64,000 nt of DNA from Arthrobacter sp. efr-133-R2A-120 (GCF_030209835.1 NZ_JARVRF010000003.1:124001-188000), one strand, 5' to 3'; positions 1 through 9,293 are shown, counted from the stretch's first letter. The notes: generated from the sequence alone by a model not told the origin. Translations and numbers: made by a program.

Positions 1-2090
1 GAAGCATCATCCGAAGCCTCCCGGGCACGTTCCAACTGCACTCCCGCGGCCACAGCGGACTGCAGGAGCTCGCGTTGCCCGGTCAATGCCTCAATCCGCT
101 CGCGCAGTGTGTCGAAGCCATCACGAAGGCCGCGAAGCAAGGTCTCCAGGGACTCGCGTTGTTCGTCGAGCAGGACCATGGAGGACGCAGCCTGCGCCGC
201 GGCGGTGTCCTCCTGGACTTGCTCTTCCTCCAAGCGGGCAATGCGCTCCGCCGCGCGTGCAAGGTCGGTCTTGCCCCGTTTGAGCCCGTCGACAGCGGAA
301 CGTGCCGAGGCCAGGGCGTCTCTGGCTACGGCCTCCGCCGAAGCGGCTTCCTTCGGATCGATGTCTCCGCCTTGGGCGGCGAGCACGGCAACTTCCTGCT
401 CGGCGGACGCGAGCTCGGCCGCCGCCTGCAACAGTTCGTGCTCGCTCTCGTCATAGCGTTCATGGGCGGATTGCTCTTCCTCGGCAAGGGCCAAGGCGGT
501 TAGCCCGGCTGGCGCCGGAGACGGGTGTTCGGAGCTTCCGCAGACGGGGCATGCTTCGCCGTCGTGCAGCTTTGCGGCGAGTTCGGCAGCGGCATTGGCC
601 AGCCGGGATTCGCGGAGATCCAGCCAGAGTTGCCGGAGGTCCTGGGAGAGGGCCCGGGCCAACGCGTGGCGCTTCACTGCCGCGGACTGGGAATCAAGGG
701 CGGTTGTGTAACGGGCTACGGTTTTGACCGTGTTCTGCGCTGCTGCAGCTTCGCTTTCGCGGAGGGGCAGCTCCACAGCGGCCGCTTCCAGCGGGACCAA
801 CTCGCCTTCCAAGGCAGCCGCCTCCGCGCGAAGACCGGCCAATGCGACGGACCGCGCTGCTTTGGCCGACTCCCGTTGTCCTGCCGCCAGCTCAAGCGCG
901 TCAAGCCTGGCAGTGATGTCCTCGAGCTTCTGTTCGTCCCCGACACGGGCCTCCACAATGGCCATCGTTTCTTGAATCCTGGCCAGGGACGCTCCGGGGT
1001 CGCTTGCGTCCAGAGAGGCGGCAAGAAGCTTCGCCGTCGCCGACTCCGCCTTCGCGCCCGCGAGGTCTAAGGCCTTCGCGGCGCGGTCGACGGCGTTGAG
1101 CTGTCCGCCGAGGACGGCGGCTTTGCGGTGGCGTCCAAGCCGCTCGCGGAATTCCTGCACTTCAGCCGCACGTGTGGCGAGGACTTCGCGCCGGCGCGTG
1201 GCGGCGTCGAGCTTCGCGTGCCGTTGAACCCGTTCCCGGGCGGAGCTGAGTTTGTCTGCCAGCTGAAGCCGGACGGCATCGGCAGAGATTGCAGCTTGCT
1301 GCCGCTCCAAAGATTCGGCCCGGGCCCGGGCCTCGAGGGTCCCTAGCCGGAGTTCGGGCGTGGACTCGTTGGATCCTGCGTCATCGAGACCCGGATCGCT
1401 GGCTTCTTCGATGCCCAGTTGCGCGTACTCTGACTCCGCCCGCTGCACGAGAAGCTGAAGTCCGTGCTGGTTGTCCTGCACTTTTGCTCGCGCGGCGTTT
1501 GCCTGGAGTACCAACTGCTGCTCGATCGCTTCAAAACGCTGGGTTCCGAAGAGTTTCTGCAGGAGATCCAGCCGGTCGGAAGCCTTGGAACGCAGGAAAG
1601 CCGCGAAGTCTCCCTGCGGGAGCATGACCACCCTGGTGAACTGTTCCCGGTCCATGCCCAGGACGTCACCGATTTCCATGCCGGCTTCGTCGTTGCGGGA
1701 AGTCTTTTCTTCCCACAAACCATTGACCCGTTCGCGCAGTAGCGTTTTGGCCTGCTGCGTGGTGAATCCCTTGCGTCCACGGGCGCTTGGCCGGTCCCAT
1801 GCCGGGGAGCGGGTGACCTCGAAGCGCCTGCCGCGCGCCGAGAATTCGCAGACCACCCGGGGCTCCGCAGCCGGTTCCGCGTGGTCGCTCCGCAGGCGTT
1901 TGCCGTCCTGGCGGGCGCCCGGCACCGAGCCATACAAGGCAAAGCAGATAGCGTCGAGCACGCTCGTCTTTCCCGCGCCGGTGGCGCCATTCAAGAGGAA
2001 CAGGCCCTGGGCACCCAGCTGGTCGAAATCGATTGACTGAAGCCCGGCAAACGGACCGAAAGCCTCAATTTCAAGGCGGTGGATTCTCAC
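1..2090 (-). CDS. sbcC: SbcC, ATPase subunit of the SbcCD nuclease (partial, C-terminus outside window)
   Basis: SMC-like ATPase partner of SbcD; the complex opens DNA hairpins and trims blocked double-strand ends in the cytoplasm. Only the first 696 residues are visible because the gene runs off the left edge. The Walker A motif GATGAGKTS is at residues 35-43. Long charged, coiled-coil-like arms follow, and the zinc-hook motif CPVCG starts at residue 514. The GTG start at 2090 overlaps the sbcD stop by 4 bases (GTGA), so translation is probably coupled to sbcD. The second ATPase lobe with the signature and Walker B motifs must lie beyond the window. Confidence 0.95.
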   Translation of the reverse strand, partial: MRIHRLEIEAFGPFAGLQSIDFDQLGAQGLFLLNGATGAGKTSVLDAICFALYGSVPGARQDGKRLRSDHAEPAAEPRVVCEFSARGRRFEVTRSPAWDRPSARGRKGFTTQQAKTLLRERVNGLWEEKTSRNDEAGMEIGDVLGMDREQFTRVVMLPQGDFAAFLRSKASDRLDLLQKLFGTQRFEAIEQQLVLQANAARAKVQDNQHGLQLLVQRAESEYAQLGIEEASDPGLDDAGSNESTPELRLGTLEARARAESLERQQAAISADAVRLQLADKLSSARERVQRHAKLDAATRRREVLATRAAEVQEFRERLGRHRKAAVLGGQLNAVDRAAKALDLAGAKAESATAKLLAASLDASDPGASLARIQETMAIVEARVGDEQKLEDITARLDALELAAGQRESAKAARSVALAGLRAEAAALEGELVPLEAAAVELPLRESEAAAAQNTVKTVARYTTALDSQSAAVKRHALARALSQDLRQLWLDLRESRLANAAAELAAKLHDGEACPVCGSSEHPSPAPAGLTALALAEEEQSAHERYDESEHELLQAAAELASAEQEVAVLAAQGGDIDPKEAASAEAVARDALASARSAVDGLKRGKTDLARAAERIARLEEEQVQEDTAAAQAASSMVLLDEQRESLETLLRGLRDGFDTLRERIEALTGQRELLQSAVAAGVQLERAREASDDA

Positions 2091-3274
2091 AGCTCTGCTC
2101 CTTCCAGCCGGACCGATTCCAGGGCTTCACGAAGGGCGGAAAGTTCAGTGTCGTCAGCGGGCCTCCCGCGCACATGGTCGAGGAAGCCGCAGCAAACACC
2201 AAGATCGTCCTCTGCCTCTGCAAGCCTGCTGCTGTAACTGGCTTTGACCTTTCCCGCGGCGTCTTCAGGGTCAAAACCCAGCACCAGCGTGTCCGGGAAA
2301 CGGGCACGGAGCTGTTCCATAGCCTGCGCCGGCCGCGAGGAGTCCGTGAGGGTGACTTGGCAATACGCAGTCTCGGCCCAGGAATATTCCTCCGATTCCA
2401 AAAGCTCAGCGAGCTTCCCCCGGAGAATGGCCAGCTCCCGTGGAGCTCTCCATAGAACTTCCTCGACGCTCTCAACACCGTTGACGCCGACATCAATCAG
2501 CCATGCACCCTTCCGATGCTTGGCCTCCGAGAACGAGTACGCCAGCGGCGAACCTGAATAGCGGACGTGCTCCGAAAGTTCCTGTCGCCCGTGCAGATGT
2601 CCGAGGGCCGTGTAGCCGAAGCCATCGAAGAGATCCAGGGGCACTGCCCCCAAACCGCCGATGCTCAAATCGCGTTCGCTGTCCGAGGTGATGCCGCCGC
2701 TCGCGAAGGTATGTGCCAGCACAACCGAGTGCACCGGCCCTGCTTCGCTTCTCCGGGCAATGTCCTCACGGATGAGCTGGACCGCGGCCTGCGTGACGTC
2801 AAAGTGGCTCGGTGTTTGGGTACCGAGCCGTTCGGCGACAAGCCGCGGTTCAAGGTACGGAATCCCATAGACGGCAAGCACGGGCGCACCCGGCTGAGCC
2901 GCGCCGTCCTCGCCATCCAGCGGAAACAGGACAGGGGAATCGAGATCCTCTACCCGGGTCCGCAAATGGACTCCCCCGCGCTCCAGCAGGCGTGAGGCGA
3001 AACCAAGGCGGATCGCGGAATCGTGGTTGCCGCTTGTCAGGACCACCTTGGCTCCGGCATCCGTGATCCGCACGAGGGCGTCGTCGAGAAGCTTCACGAC
3101 ATCCAGGCCGGGCAGCGCACGGTCGTAGACGTCCCCGGCAATCAAGACGACGTCCACCGACTGTTCCCGAACGACTGCCAGCAATTGCTCGATGAAATTG
3201 CGCTGGGCGTCAAGCATCCCGACGCCATGGAACGAGCGTCCCAGATGCCAATCCGAAGTGTGCAAAAGCCTCAT
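2087..3274 (-). CDS. sbcD: SbcD, Mn-dependent exonuclease subunit of SbcCD
   Basis: Calcineurin-fold nuclease of the SbcCD (Mre11-Rad50-like) end-processing complex, 395 aa. Metal-ligand motifs are in order: SDWH at residues 7-10, GDVYDR at 47-52 and GNHD at 82-85. The normal family length and complete motifs suggest an active enzyme. It is the first gene of a two-gene unit with sbcC. The ATG at 3274 has no Shine-Dalgarno sequence but has TAGCTT 6 nt upstream, so the mRNA is probably leaderless. Confidence 0.96.
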   Translation of the reverse strand: MRLLHTSDWHLGRSFHGVGMLDAQRNFIEQLLAVVREQSVDVVLIAGDVYDRALPGLDVVKLLDDALVRITDAGAKVVLTSGNHDSAIRLGFASRLLERGGVHLRTRVEDLDSPVLFPLDGEDGAAQPGAPVLAVYGIPYLEPRLVAERLGTQTPSHFDVTQAAVQLIREDIARRSEAGPVHSVVLAHTFASGGITSDSERDLSIGGLGAVPLDLFDGFGYTALGHLHGRQELSEHVRYSGSPLAYSFSEAKHRKGAWLIDVGVNGVESVEEVLWRAPRELAILRGKLAELLESEEYSWAETAYCQVTLTDSSRPAQAMEQLRARFPDTLVLGFDPEDAAGKVKASYSSRLAEAEDDLGVCCGFLDHVRGRPADDTELSALREALESVRLEGAEL

Positions 3275-3280
3275 GTTTTC

Positions 3281-3286
3281 AAGCTA
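3281..3286 (-). promoter_or_regulatory. -10 hexamer TAGCTT of sbcDC
   Basis: On the minus strand TAGCTT is separated from the sbcD ATG by exactly 6 nt (GAAAAC), which places the transcription start on or next to the ATG. No convincing -35 is seen. Confidence 0.55.
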
Positions 3287-3364
3287 ACTGGAGGCACCGA
3301 CATTATTGGCGCGGCGCGGCGGCACCGGCCTTAACATGGGCTTCCGGGCAGCTGAATTCCTGCG

Positions 3365-4291
3365 TCAGTCCCGCTTGCCGTCGAAGAATTCACGGGCGGG
3401 GTCGCCGTTGGGCTTCGCTTCGACGGGCGTCGCGGCGGGCGCAGCAGCCGGCGTGGAAACTTCGGCCGCACTTTCCGGGGCAGCAGCTTCAGCGTCGTCG
3501 TCGGACTTTTCGTCCCAGCCGTCGGCCGGCAACGGTTCTTCGACCTCAGGCACGGCCGCCGGAGCAGTTTCGCCGAAGCCGCGGAAGATGAGGCCTGCGA
3601 CCGCCGCGCCCACCACAGGCGCGACCCAGAAGAGCCAGAGCTGCTCCACTGCCCAGCTCGAGCTGAAGATGGCGGAGGCGGTGGCACGTGCGGGGTTGAA
3701 GGCAAGGTTGCCGGTGGATTGGCCCAGCTGCAGCAGGACTGCGACTGTCAGGCCGACGGCGAACGGTGCTGCGATTTTGCCGGGATTGCGACGCGCGGTG
3801 GCGCCCAGGAAGACACCCACGAGGAGCGCAGCACCCAGGATCTCTATGAGCATCACGCCGGTGACGGGAACCTGGAAGCTCGAATGCGTACCGAAGCCGG
3901 AGGTTGCCGTGTCAAAGACGGTCCGGCTGTCAGTGATCCCGGGAACGGTTCGGACGACGGCGAAAATCGCCAACGCGCCCAGCAAGCCGCCCACAATCTG
4001 GGCCCCAACGTACGCGGCCCCATCCACAAGCTTCATCCGGCCGGCAACCAGGTGACCAACCGTGATGGCCGGGTTGAAGTGCCCGCCCGACAAGTAACCG
4101 AAGGCGAGCATGGCAGCAGTAACGGTCAGACCGCTGGCCAATGAGGCCGGCATCGGAACCGCCTGGGGGTTGATGAAGATCAGCACGCCCAAGCCAATAA
4201 CCACAAGGAACAGCGTCCCCAGAGCTTCAGCGGACGCCCGGGCTAGGAGCCGGGATCCGCGGGAGGAGGGAGCGGACACAGTTGTGGTCAT
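3365..4291 (-). CDS. MIP-family channel (aquaporin-like)
   Basis: Major intrinsic protein of 308 aa with six membrane segments and both pore motifs, HFNPAITVG (NPA at residues 73-75) and FNPARATA (NPA at 199-201). The Arg after the second NPA is kept. The ar/R position that is His in AqpZ appears to be Gln (residue 188), so selectivity between water and small solutes is uncertain. The C-terminus carries about 65 extra residues rich in Ala, Pro, Glu and Asp, longer than AqpZ, probably a disordered cytoplasmic tail. The ATG at 4291 is chosen because AAAGGA lies 9 nt upstream and the MIP fold begins soon after; an in-frame start further upstream has no support. Confidence 0.9.
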   Translation of the reverse strand: MTTTVSAPSSRGSRLLARASAEALGTLFLVVIGLGVLIFINPQAVPMPASLASGLTVTAAMLAFGYLSGGHFNPAITVGHLVAGRMKLVDGAAYVGAQIVGGLLGALAIFAVVRTVPGITDSRTVFDTATSGFGTHSSFQVPVTGVMLIEILGAALLVGVFLGATARRNPGKIAAPFAVGLTVAVLLQLGQSTGNLAFNPARATASAIFSSSWAVEQLWLFWVAPVVGAAVAGLIFRGFGETAPAAVPEVEEPLPADGWDEKSDDDAEAAAPESAAEVSTPAAAPAATPVEAKPNGDPAREFFDGKRD

Positions 4292-4433
4292 GTCGAGGGA
4301 TTCCTTTGTTCGAAGTTCGGGTGGTCTGTTGCGGAGGCGAGCACTCCTGGCACGGCAAGAAGCCCTGCAGCGGACCGCACTCTTGCCCCGCAGCATCCTG
4401 TCAGCCGAGTCTGGGCGCTTCCTGAATCCGAGC

Positions 4434-4784
4434 CTAGCCGCCCAACGCGATTGCGGCGACCGCAGCGCAGGCGAGCGCGATGATGGACAGGGCGCTCGCA
4501 AGCATCAAGATAGCCGACGCTTCCTCCGCGCCATGGTGCAACTGATGGGACCTGACCCAAACAACGGAGCCCAGGACGATCGTCGCAGCGGCGGCCGTCA
4601 AGGCGCAGATTCCCTGATAATCGAGCCCCGGTATCCCGGTGGGCAGTTGCCCCGCGCCGGACTTGGCCGTCAACCACCGGCGCCAGATGAAGAGGTCCAC
4701 CACGAGAAGCGAAATCAGGGTCCGCCGCCAAGCCAGCGTGGTGCGCTCCGGTTGCAGCCCCCGATCCCTGGCTTCAATGCTCAA
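4434..4784 (-). CDS. DUF202 family small membrane protein (second of a pair)
   Basis: Protein of 116 aa with three predicted membrane helices and the family hallmark ERTTLAWRRT near the N-terminus. DUF202 (YidH-like) proteins have no established activity. Translation probably starts at a TTG that overlaps the stop of the upstream DUF202 gene (TTGA), because the conserved domain begins only about 10 residues later and no ATG or GTG fits. It appears paralogous to its neighbour, with which it is probably co-translated. Confidence 0.75.
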   Translation of the reverse strand: MSIEARDRGLQPERTTLAWRRTLISLLVVDLFIWRRWLTAKSGAGQLPTGIPGLDYQGICALTAAAATIVLGSVVWVRSHQLHHGAEEASAILMLASALSIIALACAAVAAIALGG

Positions 4785-5137
4785 CGCGCCACCAGGATCA
4801 GCACGGCAAAGGTGAACGCTGCCACGGCAACCACGATCGTCATCAGCAGCATGACCCGTGAGAACGGCAGGGCTTCGTCGTTGCGCATGGCCGCCTCCAT
4901 CTGCGCCCACCGGCGGTAGGCAAGCGTCGCGAGGCCGGCGCCGATCATGGAAAGCACGACGCACAAGACAATGCGCACGGGCTGCGGCGCGATGTTCGGG
5001 GCGAGCTGATCGATAGCGACGGCACCAGCCAGCAGCGCCAAGGAAGTACGGATCCAGGCGAGGAAGGTGCGCTCATTCGCGAGCGAGAATCTGTAGTCCG
5101 GGGTCTTTCCGGTTTTCCGCCACGCGGGTTCACGCAT
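4781..5137 (-). CDS. DUF202 family small membrane protein (first of a pair)
   Basis: Protein of 118 aa with three predicted membrane helices and the motif ANERTFLAWIRTSLALLAG typical of YidH/DUF202 proteins; function unknown. Two adjacent ATG codons (5140 and 5137) follow a strong AGGAGG; the second gives slightly better spacing and is used here. The gene overlaps the following DUF202 gene by 4 bases, so the two products may form a hetero-oligomer (inference). Confidence 0.8.
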   Translation of the reverse strand: MREPAWRKTGKTPDYRFSLANERTFLAWIRTSLALLAGAVAIDQLAPNIAPQPVRIVLCVVLSMIGAGLATLAYRRWAQMEAAMRNDEALPFSRVMLLMTIVVAVAAFTFAVLILVAR

Positions 5138-5201
5138 CATGCCTCCTGGTTCACGAGCCACCGTATCAGCGGGCAGGTGAAGGCCAGCGATGCAGCCACG
5201 G

Positions 5202-5207
5202 TAAATT
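5202..5207 (+). promoter_or_regulatory. -10 hexamer TAAATT of the ADP-ribosylglycohydrolase gene
   Basis: TAAATT lies exactly 6 nt before the ATG at 5214, with no Shine-Dalgarno sequence between them. This fits a leaderless transcript. Confidence 0.55.
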
Positions 5208-5213
5208 ACCACT

Positions 5214-6293
5214 ATGACTGCTGAACCGTCCCCCTCCACCATGCCGTCCTTCGAGTCCCGGGTTCACGGCTGCCTGCTGGGAGGCGCCTTGGGTGATTCG
5301 CTCGGCTACGCCGTGGAGTTCGACGACGTAGCCACCATCCGTTCCCGCTTCGGCGCCGCGGGCCTCACCTCTTTTGGCCAGCTCGACGGCGGCAGCCACT
5401 TTTCGGACGACACCCAGATGACGCTGTACACCGTTGACGGCCTCGTGGAAGCCCTCGAGTGGGCCAACGACGGCGTAGCAGCTGATGAAACGGCGTGCCT
5501 GTGGCTCGCCTACCTGCGATGGCTCGCTACGCAGGGTGTGGCGTTGCCTGCGTCTGCTCCCGCTCCCCAGCCGCGGTGGATCGACAGCCAGGAGGTACTC
5601 CGGCACCGCAGGCATCCGGGCAAAGCGTGCCTGAGCGGGCTCGCTACGGGCCAGATGGGGACCAAGTTCCGGCCCGTCAATCCGGAATCCAAAGGCTGCG
5701 GCACGGTCATGCGGTCCGCTCCGTTTGGCCTTGTCCCGCATATTTCCGAGGCCGCAGTCTACAAGCTGAGCACGGATGCCGCGTCTTTGACCCACGGACA
5801 CCCTTCGGCGCGGCAAAGCGCGGGTGCCTTCAGCGTGCTCGTGCACAAGGTGACCGCGGGCTCGGATGTGCGGACTGCGGCTGAGCATGCCTTGAGCGTG
5901 GTGTCAGCACTGCCGGATCCAGATCCCGAGCTCCTAGGGCGCCTCCGGGAGGCGCTGGAACTGTCTTCCACCGGCACGCTGCTCAGCCCGGAAGAACTCA
6001 CCGCGCAACTAGGCGAGGGCTGGGTCGCGGAGGAGGCACTCGCCGTCGGGCTCTACGCGGTGCTGGCAACCGCGGCAGAAGCTCAGCGCGATCCGGCCGC
6101 CCATTTCCGCCAGGCCATAGCGGTGGCGCTGAACCACAGCGGTGACAGCGACTCCACCGCGTCGATCGCCGGCAATATCCTCGGGGCACTCCATGGGGAA
6201 GAGGCACTGCCCTCGGACTGGCTTGAAGCCCTTGAAGCCCCTGAGGTCATCCGCGGGATGGCGCAACGGCTCATCGCCGTCACGGTGGGCTAA
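5214..6293 (+). CDS. ADP-ribosylglycohydrolase family protein
   Basis: DraG/ARH-type hydrolase of 359 aa that would remove ADP-ribose from proteins or a small acceptor using two Mg ions. Visible motifs: GALGDSLG near the N-terminus, SDDTQMTLY (metal ligands) around residues 63-71, and HSGDSDSTASIAGNILGA around 305-322, the second metal-binding block. All expected acidic ligands are present. It is a single-gene unit reading away from the DUF202 pair. No ADP-ribosyltransferase or nitrogenase gene is nearby, so the substrate cannot be inferred. Confidence 0.9.
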   Translation: MTAEPSPSTMPSFESRVHGCLLGGALGDSLGYAVEFDDVATIRSRFGAAGLTSFGQLDGGSHFSDDTQMTLYTVDGLVEALEWANDGVAADETACLWLAYLRWLATQGVALPASAPAPQPRWIDSQEVLRHRRHPGKACLSGLATGQMGTKFRPVNPESKGCGTVMRSAPFGLVPHISEAAVYKLSTDAASLTHGHPSARQSAGAFSVLVHKVTAGSDVRTAAEHALSVVSALPDPDPELLGRLREALELSSTGTLLSPEELTAQLGEGWVAEEALAVGLYAVLATAAEAQRDPAAHFRQAIAVALNHSGDSDSTASIAGNILGALHGEEALPSDWLEALEAPEVIRGMAQRLIAVTVG

Positions 6294-6305
6294 GAGCCAA
6301 ACGGT

Positions 6306-6845
6306 TCAAAGCCTGCGAAGCGCAATGTTGTTGCACGCTTCGCAGACGTCCTCGGGGATGAGGCCGTGCCTCTGCAGGAACCCGAAAATGGCGCAGCCCA
6401 GGCAGAATCCCACAAACGATTCGAGGGACGCCGCGACGATCAGCAAGGCGAGCAGGATCCAGGCACCTGAAGCGAAACCGGCGAAGAACAGGACCACGGC
6501 CGCGGTGCTGAGCACCGCGCCGATTCCCTGCGCGAAACGCTTGGGCGGCCCCGGGACAAGTTTGGCAGGACCCACCCTGGGTGCCAGGACTTTGACGGAT
6601 AGCAAGGCGAACGGCGAGATCCTCGGCCCGAACAACACCCGCAGCCAGAAGCCGGCGGCGATCAACACGAGTCCCCAGCCGAGGCCGCTCACGAGGGTGG
6701 CCACTGCCGCAACAACCACCAGGCCGGCCGTGATCCTCGCGGCGTACTCATTGACCGGATTGGGGAAAGCGAAGACGGCGCGCCATCCAGTGGGTGCGGG
6801 AGCTGCGGTCAACCCTGCAGTGCCGGCCTGTTTTCCCTGTGTCAT
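6306..6845 (-). CDS. DUF4395 family membrane protein
   Basis: Integral membrane protein of 179 aa with about four hydrophobic helices and the DUF4395 features: NPVNEYAARI near the start and a Cys-containing segment ESFVGFCLGC near residue 150. The C-terminal CEAC pair is also notable. The family is unassigned; it often occurs beside thioredoxin or sulfur-transfer genes, but none are here. The ATG at 6845 is preceded by TAGCCT at a 6-nt distance. The gene converges on the ADP-ribosylglycohydrolase gene with only 12 bases between stops. Confidence 0.85.
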   Translation of the reverse strand: MTQGKQAGTAGLTAAPAPTGWRAVFAFPNPVNEYAARITAGLVVVAAVATLVSGLGWGLVLIAAGFWLRVLFGPRISPFALLSVKVLAPRVGPAKLVPGPPKRFAQGIGAVLSTAAVVLFFAGFASGAWILLALLIVAASLESFVGFCLGCAIFGFLQRHGLIPEDVCEACNNIALRRL

Positions 6846-6851
6846 GGCTCA

Positions 6852-6857
6852 AGGCTA
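6852..6857 (-). promoter_or_regulatory. -10 hexamer TAGCCT of the DUF4395 gene
   Basis: TAGCCT ends 6 nt before the ATG at 6845; there is no ribosome-binding site, which suggests a leaderless mRNA. Confidence 0.5.
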
Positions 6858-6911
6858 GGAGCGCCGCGACACAACGGGAAGCTTTGTTGCTCCGTGTGAA
6901 ATTCGACGTGG

Positions 6912-7937
6912 CTAGCGTCCGCCGACCATCTGCAGGAACTCCCCCTCGGACAGCACCTCGATCTGCTGGCCGCGGCTGTGCAACTCCAGGACCCTTTTGG
7001 CTTTGCCGGTGAGGCGACCGTTCCGGAGATCGCCGGCTACAAAGCCGTCGCCCACCACGAGGACCGTGGTCCTCCCGGTCACGCGGCTCTCCGGACGCGC
7101 ACCCATCTCCGCTGCCCGCTGTTTCGCTTCCGGCCGGGCAATCGCAAGCTCACCTGTGAAGACGACGGTCTGCCCGAACAGGGGGTGGCCCGGTTCCGCT
7201 GCAGGGTTGGGCTCCGGATTGGTGCCTTCTTCAGGCCAATTGCTCCAGGCGCGTCCAAGCTGGCCGGCGCCATTCCCGACGCCGGCCCGGCCGGCGACCG
7301 CGTCGCGCACTCCACCGACGCCCGCGAGCGCAGCGAGCGTTTGTTTGGACAGTCCGTCTCCTGGCTGGAATGCCTGCTGTTTGGGAATGGCCAGGCCGAG
7401 GGACAAGTACAGCTCGGCGATGCTGTTGGCGTTGTTCCTCTGCGCGATGTCCACCAGGATTCCGGCGCAGGCCCGGGCGTCCTCCGCGGCGTCGTGATGG
7501 TTCACGAGGGGCACGCCCGCCTCCTCTGCCGCGTAGGGCAAGGAATTGGATACCAAGGAGTAGCAGCGCCGGGACAACATCACCGTGCAGACGTACTCGT
7601 ATGCGGGGCCAGGCAGGCCGGAAACTTCGAGTCCGGAACGGATGACGCCCAGATCGAACGCCGCATTGTGGGCGGCAAGGATGTCTCCGCCGATGAAAGC
7701 CCCGATTTCAGGGAAGAGTTCGCCAAAGCGTGGAGCGCCGGCGACGTCCTCGGCGCGAATGCCGTGGATCCGCGTGTTGTGGTACTCGAAGTGGTCGTGG
7801 TTTTCCGGCGGCCGCATGAGCCATGAAGCTTCCTCCACCACGACGCCGCCGCGGACCTTGCTCAGCCCGACCGAGCACGGAGAACCCCTGAAGCCGTTCG
7901 CAGTTTCAAAGTCGATCGCCGTAAAGTCCAATGCCAC
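6912..7937 (-). CDS. DEDDh 3'-5' exonuclease with C-terminal BRCT domain (DNA pol III epsilon-like)
   Basis: Protein of 341 aa. Residues 1-170 form an epsilon-type exonuclease: IDFETA (Asp9, Glu11), HNAAFDLG for the second motif and HHDAAEDARA for the final His/Asp pair. A linker follows, then a BRCT domain from about residue 250 (HPLFGQTVVFTGELAIARPE onward). This exonuclease-BRCT architecture is common in actinobacteria and is thought to act in DNA repair rather than as the replicative proofreader. GTG at 7937 is chosen because it has a -10 hexamer 6 nt upstream and puts the exonuclease motif at the expected distance. Confidence 0.9.
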   Translation of the reverse strand: MALDFTAIDFETANGFRGSPCSVGLSKVRGGVVVEEASWLMRPPENHDHFEYHNTRIHGIRAEDVAGAPRFGELFPEIGAFIGGDILAAHNAAFDLGVIRSGLEVSGLPGPAYEYVCTVMLSRRCYSLVSNSLPYAAEEAGVPLVNHHDAAEDARACAGILVDIAQRNNANSIAELYLSLGLAIPKQQAFQPGDGLSKQTLAALAGVGGVRDAVAGRAGVGNGAGQLGRAWSNWPEEGTNPEPNPAAEPGHPLFGQTVVFTGELAIARPEAKQRAAEMGARPESRVTGRTTVLVVGDGFVAGDLRNGRLTGKAKRVLELHSRGQQIEVLSEGEFLQMVGGR

Positions 7938-7943
7938 TGGTCA

Positions 7944-7949
7944 AGGTTA
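7944..7949 (-). promoter_or_regulatory. -10 hexamer TAACCT of the exonuclease gene
   Basis: TAACCT with a 6-nt gap to the GTG at 7937 and no Shine-Dalgarno sequence; leaderless arrangement. Confidence 0.5.
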
Positions 7950-9212
7950 CAGGTGGACTGGTGAAGTGCGTGCTTCCCGGGGACCGGCGGGGTAGCCGCC
8001 GCGGCGGCTGGCCAGGATGATTGCGAGCGCTGCCGCCGTCGGGACGGCTGCGGCTAGCGGCACCCACAGCGCGCCGACAGTGGTCAGGGCCAGGGCGCCA
8101 TATCCGGCGCCGACGGCGATGCCCAGTTGAATGGTCACCACGGTCAAGCCGTTCGCGGCGTCCCTGTGTTCTCCGCCGGCGCGAAGGATTGCTGCCTGGT
8201 TGTAGATGCCGATGGCCCCGAAGGCGGTACCCCACACGGTCACCAGCACGAGCTCGCCCACCCACGTGCCGCCAAGCAGCGGCAAGAGGCCGAAGGCCAG
8301 CACGAGCAGGGCGACCGCGGAAATCAGGGAGCGCCGCGGATGGGAATCGGCAGTGAGACCCGCGATCCAGATCCCCACGAGGCTGGCAGTCCCCACCACG
8401 GACAGGGAAATGCTCGTGAAGGCATCCGGCAGGCCGGAGACGTGGAGGAACGGCGCGATGTAGGTGAAGAGGGTGAAGTGACCCAAAAGCAAGAGCGGCC
8501 AGGCTGTGGCCACCGCGATCACGCCAGGCAGCTTCAGTGCTCCGCGAAGAGTCGGTGTCGTATTGCTGTCCTCGTCGTGAGCGGAGGGGAGCACCCAAAC
8601 GGCCAGCAACGCGAGAACCGCACCGACTCCGGCCAGGATAAGGAAGGAAACCCGCCATGTAAGCACCGAGCCCATGAGCGTGCCGATCGGAGCGCCGACA
8701 GCCAGCGCGATGCTGTTGCCGCTGAAGACCACGGCCATTGCTTTTCCGACGGAGTGCGACGGAACGATCCTGGCAACGTAGGGGGCCATGCTTGACCACA
8801 GCATCCCGTGGGCCACACCCCCGAGGAGCCTCGCGGCAACTGCGAAGCCCAGGCTCGGGCTGGAAGCCAACAGCACGTTGCTTAGGGCGAACGCGAGCAC
8901 CGTGCCGATCAACAACCCCTTGCGCGGGACCCGTCCGCCGAGCAGCCTCGACAAGGGAAGCGCTGTAAACACGATGACTGCTGCATAGGCGGCAGTCAGG
9001 GAACCTACGGCCGCCTCATCTACTCCCAGGTCCCGGCTGATCTGGGGCAGTAGTCCGGACGGGAGGAGTTCGGTGGTAACGGCAGTGAAACCTGCCGCGG
9101 CGAGGATCAGAAGACCTCCCCACGGGAACACCGGGGCTGGCCCGGCGGCGACCTTCGCCGGTGTCCTGGATATGGCTACGTCTCGCTTCAACAGTTCTTC
9201 CTCGTCACTCAT
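7947..9212 (-). CDS. MFS transporter, DHA1-like drug or sugar efflux
   Basis: Major facilitator protein of 421 aa with twelve predicted membrane helices. The first helices carry VTTELLPSGLLPQISRDLGV and the helix 2-3 loop has LSRLLGGRVPRKGLL, both typical of the AraJ/YdhP-type DHA1 group of proton-driven exporters. Helix 4-5 carries GMLWSSMAPYVARI. The substrate cannot be read from the sequence. The gene is transcribed away from dedA; a 15-base perfect palindrome in the shared upstream region could be an operator. Confidence 0.88.
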   Translation of the reverse strand: MSDEEELLKRDVAISRTPAKVAAGPAPVFPWGGLLILAAAGFTAVTTELLPSGLLPQISRDLGVDEAAVGSLTAAYAAVIVFTALPLSRLLGGRVPRKGLLIGTVLAFALSNVLLASSPSLGFAVAARLLGGVAHGMLWSSMAPYVARIVPSHSVGKAMAVVFSGNSIALAVGAPIGTLMGSVLTWRVSFLILAGVGAVLALLAVWVLPSAHDEDSNTTPTLRGALKLPGVIAVATAWPLLLLGHFTLFTYIAPFLHVSGLPDAFTSISLSVVGTASLVGIWIAGLTADSHPRRSLISAVALLVLAFGLLPLLGGTWVGELVLVTVWGTAFGAIGIYNQAAILRAGGEHRDAANGLTVVTIQLGIAVGAGYGALALTTVGALWVPLAAAVPTAAALAIILASRRGGYPAGPREARTSPVHL

Positions 9213-9293
9213 GTTCAGTTAGGTGCGGACGCAGAAGTTTTCGTCTCTTCTGCCCATGTCCACCACGCTACCCACGTCCGGGGAAAGGTGGCA

